In this document: in pieces, positions 9,527 to 19,285 of the stretch
Numbering within the stretch: the first letter of the stretch is position 1
Layout of the letters: each line of letters begins with the position of its first letter
DNA from: Ruegeria atlantica
GTDB lineage: Bacteria; Pseudomonadota; Alphaproteobacteria; Rhodobacterales; Rhodobacteraceae
DNA length: 64,000 nt
Direction: 5' to 3'
NCBI RefSeq assembly: GCF_013033965.1
Contig: NZ_WQFE01000015.1
Coordinates: forward strand, 27,005 to 91,004
The notes under the pieces: generated by a model
Databases searched by the model: none
Told to the model about the DNA's origin: nothing
The model's input: the letters and a program-made list of their open reading frames with translations, nothing else
Program-made: the position numbers and the translations under genes

Positions 9527-10465
9527 ATGCTGAATTTCGCAACCCGTCGCTTCGGGCTGTCGCTGCTCATCCTGTTCGTAGCGGTCACCGTCATGTTCCT
9601 GATGATCCGCGCCGTGCCCGGCGATCCGGTCCAGATCATGTTGGGACCGCGCGCCACGCCCGAGCTTCAGGCCCAACTCACCGCTGCACTAGGGCTTGAT
9701 CAACCAATCTGGAAACAACTTTTGATCTTCTACGGAAACCTTTTGCAGGGTGACCTGGGAACTGATGTATTTTCGGGTCGTTCCGTAACCGACATAGTGT
9801 TCCAGCAATTGCCATTCACGCTGGAGCTGATTTTTGCGTCGATCCTGTGGTCGGCAAGCCTGGGCATTGCGCTTGGTGCCTATGCGGCTGCGCATCCCAA
9901 TACGTTGATTGATCGGATCGCCGCCGCAATATCCGTCAGCTTCGTTGCGGCCCCGGCCTTTGTTGTCGCGCTCTTGGCGCTCTTAATTTTCGCCGTGCAT
10001 CTGCAATGGTTTCCCGCCATCGGGGCCGGAGAAGGCTTTTGGGACCGCCTAAACCATCTGGTTCTGCCAGCCTTTGCCATCGGGCTCAGCTGGGTCGGAT
10101 ACATTGCTCGCTTGGTTCGGGCATCCATGCTGGAAGTTATGGGTGAAAGCCATGTGCGCACAGCTCGGGCCTTTGGTATCGCTGAACGTCGCGTGGTCAT
10201 GGTCTACGCGTTGCGCATCGCCATTTTGCCGGTCGTTACCGTGATCGGCGTTGGGATGGGTTTTCTTCTCAGCTCGGCGGTTTTTGCGGAAATCGTTTTT
10301 GCCCGACCGGGTCTGGGCAAACTGGTGATCGATAGCATCACCACCCGAAACTACCCGATTGTCATGGGCTCAGTTCTTATTTCCACGGCGCTTTTCGTGG
10401 TCTCGACGGCCTTGGCCGACCTGATCAACGCGCTGCTCGATCCACGCGCGCGCACGGCTCATTAA
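9527..10465 (+). CDS. ABC importer permease, DppB type
   Basis: A 312-residue inner-membrane subunit of the peptide/nickel ABC family. It begins with the usual N-terminal helix (RRFGLSLLILFVAVTVMFLM), then the family sequence RAVPGDPVQIMLG, five more helices, and the EAA cytoplasmic loop near RTARAFGIAERRVVMVYALR that docks on the ATPases. ATG 9527 is 10 bases after AAGGAG; a TTG at 9521 is an alternative that adds two residues. Works as a heterodimer with the following gene. Confidence 0.92.
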   Translation: MLNFATRRFGLSLLILFVAVTVMFLMIRAVPGDPVQIMLGPRATPELQAQLTAALGLDQPIWKQLLIFYGNLLQGDLGTDVFSGRSVTDIVFQQLPFTLELIFASILWSASLGIALGAYAAAHPNTLIDRIAAAISVSFVAAPAFVVALLALLIFAVHLQWFPAIGAGEGFWDRLNHLVLPAFAIGLSWVGYIARLVRASMLEVMGESHVRTARAFGIAERRVVMVYALRIAILPVVTVIGVGMGFLLSSAVFAEIVFARPGLGKLVIDSITTRNYPIVMGSVLISTALFVVSTALADLINALLDPRARTAH

Positions 10466-10477
10466 GGAGGGAGAACC

Positions 10478-11335
10478 ATGGAAAAATCTCGTTCCGAACT
10501 GGGCCAGATCATCATCGGCGTCGCCCGCGACCCGCTTGGCCTCATGGGGCTTATCATCGTCGGTATCATCGTGTTCTGCGCCATCTTTGCCGCCTGGATC
10601 GTTCCCTATGACCCCATTGCGATGGACATCAAATCCCGTATGCAAGGACCGTCCGCCGCACACCTGTTGGGCACTGACCAACTGGGCCGCGATACGTTTT
10701 CGCGTGTGATTGCCGGCGGCCAAGTCGCGCTCAAGGTGGCTTTGCCCGCCGTGTTCGGCGCGATGGCGATTGGCCTGACGCTGGGCATGATTGCCGGGTA
10801 TGGGCCGAAATGGCTCGACAATCTTCTGATGCTGTTCTTCGATACCATTCGGTCCTTTCCGACGGTGATGTTCGCGCTTGCTGTTGTGGCCCTCGTCGGG
10901 CCGAGCCTTCAGACAGTGGTGTTTGTGGTCATGGCGACCTCGATTCCAACCTATGGGCGCGTAGCACGAACTCAGACACTGACGCTGCGCAACTCCGAGT
11001 TCATATTGGCCGAACGCTCGATGGGGGCCAGTATGTCCCGCATCCTTGGTGTGCATATGCTGCCCAACATCATCGGTGTTTTGGCAGTGTTGGCAGCGAT
11101 GGATATCCCCACGGTCATCGCGCTGGAGGCGGGGCTGTCCTTTCTGGGTCTAGGCGTGAAACCTCCAACACCCAGCTGGGGCGCTTTACTCAAGGATGGC
11201 TATTCTCTGATCCGCCAAACGCCGTGGCTGGTGGTGGGCGGAGGCCTGCCGATCATTCTGGCAACGCTGGGGTTCACATTCTTGGGCGAAAGCCTTCGCG
11301 ACGTGGTTGACCCGAAACTGAGGAAACAACGATGA
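10478..11335 (+). CDS. ABC importer permease, DppC type
   Basis: A 285-residue partner permease. Features are the DppC N-terminal sequence (IVPYDPIAMDIKSRMQGPSA, then the HLLGTDQLGRDTFSRVI signature), six predicted membrane segments and the EAA loop (EFILAERSMGASMSRILGVH). AGGAGGGAG precedes the ATG. Its stop codon overlaps the start of the first ATPase gene by four bases (ATGA), so the importer is translationally coupled. Confidence 0.93.
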   Translation: MEKSRSELGQIIIGVARDPLGLMGLIIVGIIVFCAIFAAWIVPYDPIAMDIKSRMQGPSAAHLLGTDQLGRDTFSRVIAGGQVALKVALPAVFGAMAIGLTLGMIAGYGPKWLDNLLMLFFDTIRSFPTVMFALAVVALVGPSLQTVVFVVMATSIPTYGRVARTQTLTLRNSEFILAERSMGASMSRILGVHMLPNIIGVLAVLAAMDIPTVIALEAGLSFLGLGVKPPTPSWGALLKDGYSLIRQTPWLVVGGGLPIILATLGFTFLGESLRDVVDPKLRKQR

Positions 11336-12312
11336 CCGAGACACTTCTGGAAATCGACCACCTCAGCGTCGACTATGAAACAGGCCGGGGCGATCTGAAC
11401 GCCCTGAGGGATATCACATTCAACATCAACAAAGGTGAAATCGTCGGCATTGTGGGGGAATCCGGTTGCGGCAAATCCACCTTGATCTCATCCATCCTGC
11501 GCCTGACCGCGCCTAATACGCGATTCCGCGAAGGAGAGATCAGATTCAAAGGGCAGGATTTGCTGCAGGCCCCCGAACGACACATGCGCGACTTGCGCGG
11601 GGCGGACATTTCCATCGTCTTTCAGGACCCAATGCAGACGCATAATCCTGTTTTGACCATCGGGCAGCAAATGCTGGACATTCAGCACCGATCCAAACAG
11701 TCAAAGGCGGACAAGCTGGCCCACGCGGCCAAAATGCTGGGCGCTGTTGGCATTCCCGATCCCGAAGCGCGCCTAAAGCAGTATCCGCATGAATTTTCTG
11801 GCGGAATGCGCCAACGGATAGCCATTGCGATGGCCTTGATGTCCGAGCCTGATCTTTTGATTGCGGATGAGCCAACAACGGCATTGGACGCGACGCTTGA
11901 GGTGCAGATCATTGAGCGCCTGCAAGAGTTGCAGCGTGAGTTTCACTGCGCCATCCTGTTCATCTCGCACCATCTGGGCGTGATCGCGGAACTCTGTGAC
12001 CGGGTCGTTGTGATGTACGCCGGAGCGGTTGTCGAAAGCGGCGATGTGCGTGAGATTTTCCACAACCCCAAACACCCTTATACGCGCCGTCTGATCGAAT
12101 GCGACCCCGGTCACATAAAGGAGCGCGCCCGTGTTTTGCCAACCATCCCCGGTGAAGTGCCCGATCTGGCCAACCTGCCGGGGGGCTGCATTTTCCGGGA
12201 TCGGTGCGATCAGGCGATGGCCCAGTGTGCCAGCGACGTACCGCCGCTGGATCAATTGAAAGAAGGCCACCACGCCGCGTGCTGGCTAAACCATGAGGAG
12301 GCCACAACATGA
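11332..12312 (+). CDS. ABC importer ATPase, DppD type
   Basis: A 326-residue ATPase with intact motifs: Walker A GESGCGKST, signature FSGGMRQR, Walker B LLIADEPTTALD and the switch histidine in FISHHLG. The C-terminal oligopeptide-transporter extension includes the cysteine pattern GGCIFRDRCDQAMAQC, which in related Dpp/Opp ATPases can hold an iron-sulphur cluster. It starts inside the last codon of the preceding permease gene and overlaps the next ATPase gene by four bases. Confidence 0.94.
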   Translation: MTETLLEIDHLSVDYETGRGDLNALRDITFNINKGEIVGIVGESGCGKSTLISSILRLTAPNTRFREGEIRFKGQDLLQAPERHMRDLRGADISIVFQDPMQTHNPVLTIGQQMLDIQHRSKQSKADKLAHAAKMLGAVGIPDPEARLKQYPHEFSGGMRQRIAIAMALMSEPDLLIADEPTTALDATLEVQIIERLQELQREFHCAILFISHHLGVIAELCDRVVVMYAGAVVESGDVREIFHNPKHPYTRRLIECDPGHIKERARVLPTIPGEVPDLANLPGGCIFRDRCDQAMAQCASDVPPLDQLKEGHHAACWLNHEEATT

Positions 12313-13235
12313 GCTTGCTGAACGTTGTGGACCTGCACACCAGCTATGGGCCGGTCAATGTGTTGGCGGGTGTCAGTTTTACCGTACAACCCGGCGAGAC
12401 CTACGCGCTGGTTGGCGAAAGCGGTTCCGGCAAAACGACCGTGATACGCGCCATTGCGGGGCTTGCGCCCGCACAGGACGGTTCAGTCACATTTGAGGGG
12501 CAGGAAATTCGCGGCGCGCCGGAAAAGGTCATGCGTCCGCTGCGCAAGGATATGGCGATGATGTTTCAGGACCCGGTCGGCAGCCTGTCACCGCGCCTGA
12601 CCATCCGCAGCCTGATCACCGAGCCTTACCGTATTCAGGGTATGAAGGACAAAGATCTGGATGCCGAGGCCAAGCGCCTGTTGGAAATGGTGAACCTGCC
12701 GACGCATTTCGCCGATCGCTATCCTTATCAGCTGTCGGGTGGTCAGGCACGGCGCGTGGGTGTGGCGCGCGCATTGGCGCTGGAACCCAAGCTGATCCTT
12801 GCGGATGAGCCGACCGCGGGCCTCGATGTGTCGGTACAGGGTGAGCTTTTGAACCTGCTCAACGATCTGCGCGAAAGGCTGGGGCTGGCGATGGTGATCA
12901 TCACCCATAACCTCAGCGTCGTGCGCCATGTGGCCGACAGAATGGGGATCATGTATCTGGGCAGATTGGTCGAAGAAGGTACGACCGAAACGATCTTCAA
13001 CAACCCGCGCCATCCCTATACCCGCTGTCTTCTGAGTGCCAACCCAGAGCCGGACCCGGATGCGCGATTGGAGCGGATCGCCCTCAAAGGCGAACCTCCC
13101 AGCCTGCTGAAACGCCCTTCGGGCTGTGAATTCCGCGAACGCTGCCCCTTTGCCAAGGACATCTGCACCCAGACGCCCGAATGGGAAGTGGACGGCGGCC
13201 ACGGGCTGCGGTGTCTTGCCCCGCTGCCGCAGTAG
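12309..13235 (+). CDS. ABC importer ATPase, DppF type
   Basis: A 308-residue second ATPase. Walker A GESGSGKTT, signature LSGGQARRV, Walker B LILADEPTAGLDVS and the H-loop ITHNLSVV are intact. The C-terminal extension again has clustered cysteines (GCEFRERCPFAKDIC). It pairs with the preceding ATPase to power the two permeases. Its end is followed nine bases later by the amidohydrolase gene. Confidence 0.94.
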   Translation: MSLLNVVDLHTSYGPVNVLAGVSFTVQPGETYALVGESGSGKTTVIRAIAGLAPAQDGSVTFEGQEIRGAPEKVMRPLRKDMAMMFQDPVGSLSPRLTIRSLITEPYRIQGMKDKDLDAEAKRLLEMVNLPTHFADRYPYQLSGGQARRVGVARALALEPKLILADEPTAGLDVSVQGELLNLLNDLRERLGLAMVIITHNLSVVRHVADRMGIMYLGRLVEEGTTETIFNNPRHPYTRCLLSANPEPDPDARLERIALKGEPPSLLKRPSGCEFRERCPFAKDICTQTPEWEVDGGHGLRCLAPLPQ

Positions 13236-13243
13236 GACGTCCA

Positions 13244-14893
13244 ATGCCAAGCACACTCTATTTTAACGGCACAATCCTGACTATGGATGCGCAGAACTCT
13301 TCGCCAGAGGCTGTTCTGACAAAGGATGACCGGATTCAGGCCGTAGGGACCGAGACCGACCTGCGCGCGCGCATGCCAGCGGATGCGCAGGAGTACGACC
13401 TAGAGGGTCGTACCCTGGTGCCCGCCTTTATCGACCCACACGGGCATTTCCCGGATCCGGGGTTTATTCGGCTGTTCCGTGTTGATCTGTCCCCGCCCCC
13501 GCTAGGGGATTGCAGGGAGATGGCGCAGGCGTTGGACCGGCTTCGCAAAAAGGCAAATGCGACGCCCGAGGGTGAATGGGTCATGGGAGTGTCCTTTGAC
13601 AATACATCCATTCTTGAAGGTCGAATGCCCACACGGGCCGAGCTGGACACTGTATCGCAACTTCATCCAATCTGGGTTCTGCATGCGTCGGGTCACAATG
13701 GTGCCGCCAATTCCCTTGCGCTTGAAAGGTGCTGTGTAAATCGCCAAACCCCTGACCCGGACGGCGGCCGTTTTGGCCGCGACCCTGAAACCGGGGCGCT
13801 AACCGGGGTGATCGAAGGTCTCTCGGCCATGGGTGAGATGGGCGACACGGATTTCCTGATCGACCGCGATAGATTTTGGCAGGGCTTTGACGCCTGTCGC
13901 GACGAATACCTGTCCCACGGCGTGACCTACGCCCAGAACGCCTGGTCATCGCAAACCATGCTGGATCACTTTGCCAGCCTGCCTGCAGATCAGGACCCCG
14001 GCATCGACATCGAGCTATTACCTGTCGGAAGTCTGGAGCCTGAGCTAAGCAAGCACTGGATCGGCACGACTTGGCCTGGCAACCCGCATTTCACACTAGG
14101 CCCGCGCAAACTGTTCACTGATGGGGCCTTTCAGCTGCAGACCGCCTTTCTGTCGGCGCCTTACTTCAGACCGACGGACCCGGATCATCCCTGCGGAATG
14201 GCTTACACCTCGCAACAGCAGCTAGACGCCGATGTCGCCAAACTCCATGGCGAAGGCTTGCAAATCCATTGCCACTGCAATGGTGATGCCGGTGCCGAGA
14301 TGTTCATTGATGCGATGGACAAAGCGCTTCAGGTGCAGCCACGCCAAGATCACCGCCATACCATCATCCACGGTCAAGCCCTGCGGGATGATCAGTTGGA
14401 ACGCATGGCCCGGCTTGGCCTGACCGTCAGTTTCTTTCCTGCGCATGTCTATTTCTGGGGGGATCGCCACTACGATACCTTTCTGGGGCCTGAGCGGTCC
14501 CAGCGGATATCCCCGGCGGCGTCGGCAGAACGGTATGGCGTTCGATATACGATCCACAATGATGCCTCGGTCACGCCAACGCGCCCGATCCATCTGGCGC
14601 ATTGTGCGGTCAACCGGACAACCGCTTCGGGTCGTGTTCTCGGCGAGGATCAGAAGATCAGCGTTCTGTCGGCCTTGCGCGCGCAGACCATCGACGCGGC
14701 TTGGCAGGTCTTCAAAGAAGATCACCGTGGATCAATCGAGCCTGGTAAAGTTGCCGACTTTGCAGTCCTTTCACGCAACCCACTGCACCATCCGGACCGC
14801 CTAAAAGAGACACGGGTGCTGGAAACGGTCCGCAATGGTCAAAGCGTTTTTGCAACACCGCATACAGTACAAGAAATCGAGCCCACACAATGA
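13244..14893 (+). CDS. Amidohydrolase family protein, YtcJ type
   Basis: A 549-residue metal-dependent hydrolase of the amidohydrolase_3 (YtcJ-like) group. Metal-binding signatures are DPHGHFPD (HxH near residue 65), then IHCHCNGDAG and HTIIHGQ, with a terminal segment SIEPGKVADFAVL typical of the composite beta-sandwich. Enzymes of this group remove N-acyl or formyl groups or open cyclic amides. The start is ATG 13244, eight bases past the upstream stop; an earlier in-frame codon at 13181 would overlap the ATPase gene and adds non-conserved residues. Its stop overlaps the next gene's ATG. Probably processes the imported substrate together with the CocE-type and M81 enzymes. Confidence 0.88.
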   Translation: MPSTLYFNGTILTMDAQNSSPEAVLTKDDRIQAVGTETDLRARMPADAQEYDLEGRTLVPAFIDPHGHFPDPGFIRLFRVDLSPPPLGDCREMAQALDRLRKKANATPEGEWVMGVSFDNTSILEGRMPTRAELDTVSQLHPIWVLHASGHNGAANSLALERCCVNRQTPDPDGGRFGRDPETGALTGVIEGLSAMGEMGDTDFLIDRDRFWQGFDACRDEYLSHGVTYAQNAWSSQTMLDHFASLPADQDPGIDIELLPVGSLEPELSKHWIGTTWPGNPHFTLGPRKLFTDGAFQLQTAFLSAPYFRPTDPDHPCGMAYTSQQQLDADVAKLHGEGLQIHCHCNGDAGAEMFIDAMDKALQVQPRQDHRHTIIHGQALRDDQLERMARLGLTVSFFPAHVYFWGDRHYDTFLGPERSQRISPAASAERYGVRYTIHNDASVTPTRPIHLAHCAVNRTTASGRVLGEDQKISVLSALRAQTIDAAWQVFKEDHRGSIEPGKVADFAVLSRNPLHHPDRLKETRVLETVRNGQSVFATPHTVQEIEPTQ

Positions 14894-16404
14894 CGATCAA
14901 GCGTATTGTGATCGCGGGGTTTCAGCATGAAACCAATTGCTTTGGTGTAACAAAAGCTGGTCTCCCCGAGTTTGAGATGGCAGATTCCTGGCCCGGCTTG
15001 TTGCATGGCGAAAAGGTCATCTTGGAAACTGAGGGTATGAACTTACCCATCGCAGGTTTTGCTGCGGCTGCTCAAGCCGCAGGGATCGAGGTTGTTCCAA
15101 TCCTTTGGTGTTCTGCCGAGCCGTCCGCACATGTAACCGATCATGCATTCGAAGCGATTTGCGAGATGTTGTTGAATGGAATCCGAGATGCCGGCCACAT
15201 TGACGGTGTTTATCTGGATCTCCACGGAGCAATGGTCACCGAAAGCCTTGCTGATGGCGAAGGAGAGGTTTTGCGACGCGTGCGCGAAGTTGTGGGCCCA
15301 GAATTTCCGGTGGTCGCAAGTTTGGACCTTCATGCCAACATTTCAGCCGAAATGGTCGAACACGCAAATTATCTGTCAATTTTTCGCACTTACCCACATT
15401 TGGACATGGCAGATACGGGTGCACGGTGTGTTTCTGTCCTGCGGCGCTTGTTGGCAGGTGAAACACTATACAAAGCATTCCGTGCGGTGCCGTATCTCAT
15501 TCCCCTGCATGCTCAATATACAGGTACCGCACCGTTCGACGAAATCTACCAATTGCCTGTAAAATTTGAGAAGAAGGATGTATTGGCTGAAATCGCTCTT
15601 GGTTTTACGGCAGCGGATTTCCCCGATACCGGCCCGTCCTGCGTCTCCTACGCGGCCACACCCCAGAAAGCCACCGCTGCCGCCGAGGAAATTGTCGACT
15701 TATTTTTGGACCGGGAAGCGGACCTTGATTGCTCGATGTTGTCGCTGGAGGAAGCCGTTTCGATATGTCGTCAGAGGCGGGAAAAACCCATTGTTATCGC
15801 AGATGTTCAGGACAACGCTGGTGCAGGTGGGACATCTGATACCACAGGGTTGCTGACAGCACTGATTGAAGGCGGTACGAAGAATGTTCTGATGGGTCTG
15901 TTCCACGATCCGGAAAGCGCAAGACAAGCTCATGAGGCCGGAGAGGGCGCATTGGTCAAACTGGCCATCGGTGCAAAGTCCGGCTTGGCGAGACATGTTC
16001 CGGTCAAAGCCGAGTTTGAAGTTTTGGCTTTGGGGGACGGCACTTGCCGCTATACCGGAGAAATGTATGGCGGCGGTGTAGCAACACTCGGCAAGACCGC
16101 AGCGCTGCGTCTGGTTGCACACGAGGCTGAGATTGACCTCGTTGTCACAAGCGTACGCAACCAATGTCTGGATCGTGCGCATTTTACGCACATTGGGCTA
16201 AATCCGAAAAATTATTCGGTGATTTGCGTCAAGAGCACCACACACTTTCGAGCAGACTTCGAACCGATTGCAGGAGGTGTATTTCCGGTCTCTTCGCCAG
16301 GTGCTTTTCTCTGCGATCTGGAAAAAATCCCTTACGCCTGTATCACTAGAAGGTTGCCCTACACAGGCGACACCGCATTTAACCAACACAAAATAGAGGC
16401 CTAG
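14890..16404 (+). CDS. M81 family metallopeptidase, MlrC-like
   Basis: A 504-residue member of the M81 family, which contains microcystinase C (MlrC) of microcystin degraders. Visible signatures are GFQHETNCF at residues 10-18, YLDLHGAMV near 110, SLDLHANIS near 148, and the C-terminal domain segment SVRNQCLDRAHF. The His and Asp residues of these motifs form the zinc site in MlrC. Family members are common in Rhodobacteraceae beside peptide importers, where the true substrates are mostly unknown. It is coupled to the preceding amidohydrolase (ATGA overlap) and ends the operon. Confidence 0.88.
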   Translation: MTIKRIVIAGFQHETNCFGVTKAGLPEFEMADSWPGLLHGEKVILETEGMNLPIAGFAAAAQAAGIEVVPILWCSAEPSAHVTDHAFEAICEMLLNGIRDAGHIDGVYLDLHGAMVTESLADGEGEVLRRVREVVGPEFPVVASLDLHANISAEMVEHANYLSIFRTYPHLDMADTGARCVSVLRRLLAGETLYKAFRAVPYLIPLHAQYTGTAPFDEIYQLPVKFEKKDVLAEIALGFTAADFPDTGPSCVSYAATPQKATAAAEEIVDLFLDREADLDCSMLSLEEAVSICRQRREKPIVIADVQDNAGAGGTSDTTGLLTALIEGGTKNVLMGLFHDPESARQAHEAGEGALVKLAIGAKSGLARHVPVKAEFEVLALGDGTCRYTGEMYGGGVATLGKTAALRLVAHEAEIDLVVTSVRNQCLDRAHFTHIGLNPKNYSVICVKSTTHFRADFEPIAGGVFPVSSPGAFLCDLEKIPYACITRRLPYTGDTAFNQHKIEA

Positions 16405-16767
16405 TGAATTTGATAAACCCCATTCTGAAAGCGTTTCTTCCTTAGATTACGAACACAACCGCTTAGCGCCAAAAGTTTGCATTCCGAATTGGTTCCTCTT
16501 TTTCGCTGGACAGTCATAGAGAACAAACTCGCGATCTTGAGGGTTCTATTCGTTCACTTGATTGGGTGATACTTGCGTATCAGATGGCGGTGGCCCAGGA
16601 TATATTTTCCATTATTTATTGAACGTTAGCGCAAGTTCAGAATGTCGGCCGGCTGGCTCAGAAGATTGAGTGCTGTCGGGGCGACGTAAAGATCGGCGCT
16701 GAAGATCTACTAAAAATCTATGTGGAAGTCCTTTCGCCCCATTCTTCGTTGATTGACGTTTTCCTCG
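16405..16767. other. Intergenic region between convergent units
   Basis: 363 bases between the end of the M81 gene and the 3' end of the Lrp-type regulator. I see no open frame with a plausible start, no RNA gene and no strong hairpin followed by a T-tract. Confidence 0.5.
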
Positions 16768-17277
16768 TCACTCTTTCGCACCCTGCTTTAGCAGGAACTG
16801 GTTCTTAAAATTCTTCAACCCCGGCATGACGTCGGCGTTGGCGATGTCGTCACTCGCGTGGATTTCATGCTCTAGAAAGTCCTTCAACGCCTCGCCATCA
16901 TCGCTGACCAGTTCAATGATCAGATCATAGCGACCCGCGACCCACAGTATGAAAACAACCCTTGGGTTCTTTTCAAGCCGCTCTGCAACTTGGCGCGGGG
17001 TTACTCCGACCGCCACATTCAACCCGATCATTGCGTCGGTGGTGTATTCCGTGGCTACCGGATCCGACATCGCAACGATCCGTAACATGTTGTTGTCTCG
17101 CAGCCCGCTTACCCGGTTGCGAATAGTGCCTTCGGACACGTCCAACTGCAGCGCAATTTCCGAAAAAGCCATGCGGCCATCTTGCTGCAACAGCCGGATG
17201 ATCTGCTGGTTCAAATCGTCCTTTGGGGATCGAATGCTCTGAGCGGCACGTGCGTTCGAATGCTTTTTGACTGCCAT
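16768..17277 (-). CDS. Lrp/AsnC family regulator
   Basis: A 169-residue regulator. An N-terminal winged helix-turn-helix (about residues 22-75; LNQQIIRLLQQDGRMAFSEI, then LDVSEGTIRNRVSGL) is followed by the ligand-binding RAM domain (ARYDLIIELVSDDGEALKDF). The N-terminal 15 residues are basic and unlike the usual family start. It is divergent from the Rieske/glyoxalase/cupin/GlnT operon and probably controls it in response to an amino acid or amine (inference). Confidence 0.9.
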   Translation of the reverse strand: MAVKKHSNARAAQSIRSPKDDLNQQIIRLLQQDGRMAFSEIALQLDVSEGTIRNRVSGLRDNNMLRIVAMSDPVATEYTTDAMIGLNVAVGVTPRQVAERLEKNPRVVFILWVAGRYDLIIELVSDDGEALKDFLEHEIHASDDIANADVMPGLKNFKNQFLLKQGAKE

Positions 17278-17735
17278 ATTCCTGATGCTCGATTGCTGTA
17301 TTCGTAAATGAGATTAGGTGAGGGTGTCGATATCCGCAATTACCCCATTGGAGTTCTCGGGTAAGAAGTGCTGAAAACGACATCCTTCGATCTCAACATC
17401 GCTGGTTCTGAGTGCTGATTTGAGAGTCCAATCCTAAATTTTCCACAAAATTCTGCCAAAACTACGGCATTCGCAACGCGCACGACCAGATTATTCGAAA
17501 TTCGTACCAATATGCCGCTTTTTGACCAGATGTTTCCCGATTCTTGCTTGAGAATCCCAGATGAACACGGAAATCGAAGAATGCTCAGCCAGGTAGTGCG
17601 ATATTCGTAGATCCGATCTCCAAACCCGGCGCGGCGGGACAGAGTCTGCAAACAGGCCATCCGCGAGAAACGATAGAAACCTTGCGCCTATCGGTGGACC
17701 AACGAGCGCAGGTGGCAGCATCGAAGGGAGGACAA
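17278..17735. other. Divergent control region, Lrp regulator / Rieske operon
   Basis: 458 bases between two divergent starts. It is more AT-rich than the flanking genes and contains a short inverted repeat GATTCT-(6)-AGAATC at 17539-17556. No conserved open frame. It presumably carries both promoters and regulator sites. Confidence 0.45.
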
Positions 17736-18827
17736 ATGACGATTGCCGAGGAAAGAGCGCAGGCCGTTGGCGGGCCTCAGCACGGGCTGACCGCCGAAGC
17801 GTATCGCAGCGAAGAGTTCTGGCAGCGGGAATGCCAGACTGTCCTAGCCAAGAACTGGGTGTTCATCGGGTTTGCTCATCAGATAGCGAACCCCGGCGAT
17901 GCTCATCCGGTTACCTGCGCCGACTTGCCCCTGCTGGCAGTGCGCGGTCGTGATGGCAACATCCAGGTGTTTCACAATGTTTGTCTGCACCGCTGCATGA
18001 CATTGGTCGACAAGCCCAAGAATGTCGGCAAGCTGATCCGCTGCCCCTATCATGCCTGGGCTTACGATCTGGATGGGCGCCTGCGAGCTGCACCGCATTT
18101 TGCCGGAACCGGAAAGCAGGAGTTCGACGGGTTTGACATCAAAGAGCACCGGCTGAAGCCCGTGCGCACCCATGTCTGGCATGATTGGATTTTTGTCAAT
18201 CTTGATGGGAACGCGCCTGATTTCGAAGACTATGCCGCGCCTTTGATCAGCCGGCTGGAGGGGATGGATTTCACCAGAGTGGAACCAATTGGCCTGCTCG
18301 ATTTTGGTGAGATTGGCACCAACTGGAAACTGATCATGGAGAACTTTATCGAGCCTTACCACGTCCAGTTCGTTCATGCCTCGACGACCGATCAACCGTT
18401 AGAAAACCACTATACCATCACCGATGGCACCTGCATCGGCAGCGCGGTGGACCTGAACGAAGAATTGGGCACATCCGGCAGCCTGGGTGTCAGCTCTCGC
18501 TATCTGACGCTGTACCCCAATTTCATTCTGGGCCGTTACTTCCCGGATCAGCTGGGCGTCTATCTGAACGTGCCGCTCGGCCCCGGAAAGATGCGCCAGT
18601 ACCGAGCGCTTTATACCACTGAAGGCCAGGAGCTGAGCGCTGATGAAGTAGAGGCACTCAGAAACCTTTGGTGGGATGTCCACAAGGAAGATCACGAGAT
18701 GGTTGAGCGCATGTTTGAGGGCCGTAAGTCTCCGGTCGCCAAGGACGGAGGCCTGTTATCCCCTGCCTGGGAGGACAGCGTGCGCGCCTTTCAGGATCTG
18801 ATTGAACGCGACGTGGCCGGTGCTTAA
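17736..18827 (+). CDS. Rieske [2Fe-2S] oxygenase, alpha subunit
   Basis: A 363-residue aromatic-ring-hydroxylating-type oxygenase. The Rieske ligands are CLHRC (Cys-x-His) and CPYHAW (Cys-x2-His), near residues 86 and 106; the mononuclear iron site lies in NWKLIMENFIEPYHVQFVH with a later Asp in the C-terminal domain. The sequence is of the kind that includes choline monooxygenase and N-demethylating oxygenases rather than classical benzene dioxygenases. GGGAGG precedes ATG 17736; an upstream in-frame codon at 17682 lacks a ribosome site. No reductase gene is adjacent, so electrons must come from elsewhere. First gene of a five-gene operon. Confidence 0.88.
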   Translation: MTIAEERAQAVGGPQHGLTAEAYRSEEFWQRECQTVLAKNWVFIGFAHQIANPGDAHPVTCADLPLLAVRGRDGNIQVFHNVCLHRCMTLVDKPKNVGKLIRCPYHAWAYDLDGRLRAAPHFAGTGKQEFDGFDIKEHRLKPVRTHVWHDWIFVNLDGNAPDFEDYAAPLISRLEGMDFTRVEPIGLLDFGEIGTNWKLIMENFIEPYHVQFVHASTTDQPLENHYTITDGTCIGSAVDLNEELGTSGSLGVSSRYLTLYPNFILGRYFPDQLGVYLNVPLGPGKMRQYRALYTTEGQELSADEVEALRNLWWDVHKEDHEMVERMFEGRKSPVAKDGGLLSPAWEDSVRAFQDLIERDVAGA

Positions 18828-18846
18828 GCAAGAAGGAACTAGACCA

Positions 18847-19281
18847 ATGAACAAGTCCATATCGAAAGGGTTTCGTCTGGCCCATACGATGATGCGGGTC
18901 ACAGACATGGAGAAGTCGCTGGACTTCTATTGCGGAATTCTGGGTATGGAAGTGCTGCGGCGCACGGATTACCCCGAAGGCAAATTCACCAATACATTTA
19001 TCGGTTATGGGCCTGAGGCCGAATTCCCCACGCTGGAACTGACCGCCAATTGGGACCAGGACACGCACTATGACAAGGGCGACGGCTGGGGACATATCTG
19101 CATCGAAACTCCGGATGTTTATGCCGCGTGCGAACAGCTGGCTGCGGCAGGGGTGAACATCACGCGCCCACCGGGACCGATGAAAAACGGCACGAGGGTC
19201 ATCGCCTTTTGCGAAGACCCGGACGGTTACAAGGTCGAATTGAACGAATCCATACTGAAACACCTGGCACAGGAAGGCTGA
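18847..19281 (+). CDS. Glyoxalase I-like (VOC) metalloenzyme
   Basis: A 144-residue VOC-fold protein very like GloA, lactoylglutathione lyase. The four expected metal ligands are in place: His in LAHTMMRV (residue 13), Glu in TLELTANW, His in GWGHICIE and Glu in DGYKVELNE. Segments FYCGILGMEVLRRTDYPE and VIAFCEDPDGYKVELNE also match the family. Canonical GloA detoxifies methylglyoxal with glutathione. Within this operon it may instead handle an aldehyde product or a related glutathione or glutamyl adduct. Start ATG 18847 follows AAGGA; a longer frame from 18802 overlaps the oxygenase gene. Confidence 0.88.
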   Translation: MNKSISKGFRLAHTMMRVTDMEKSLDFYCGILGMEVLRRTDYPEGKFTNTFIGYGPEAEFPTLELTANWDQDTHYDKGDGWGHICIETPDVYAACEQLAAAGVNITRPPGPMKNGTRVIAFCEDPDGYKVELNESILKHLAQEG

Positions 19282-19285
19282 CCAA

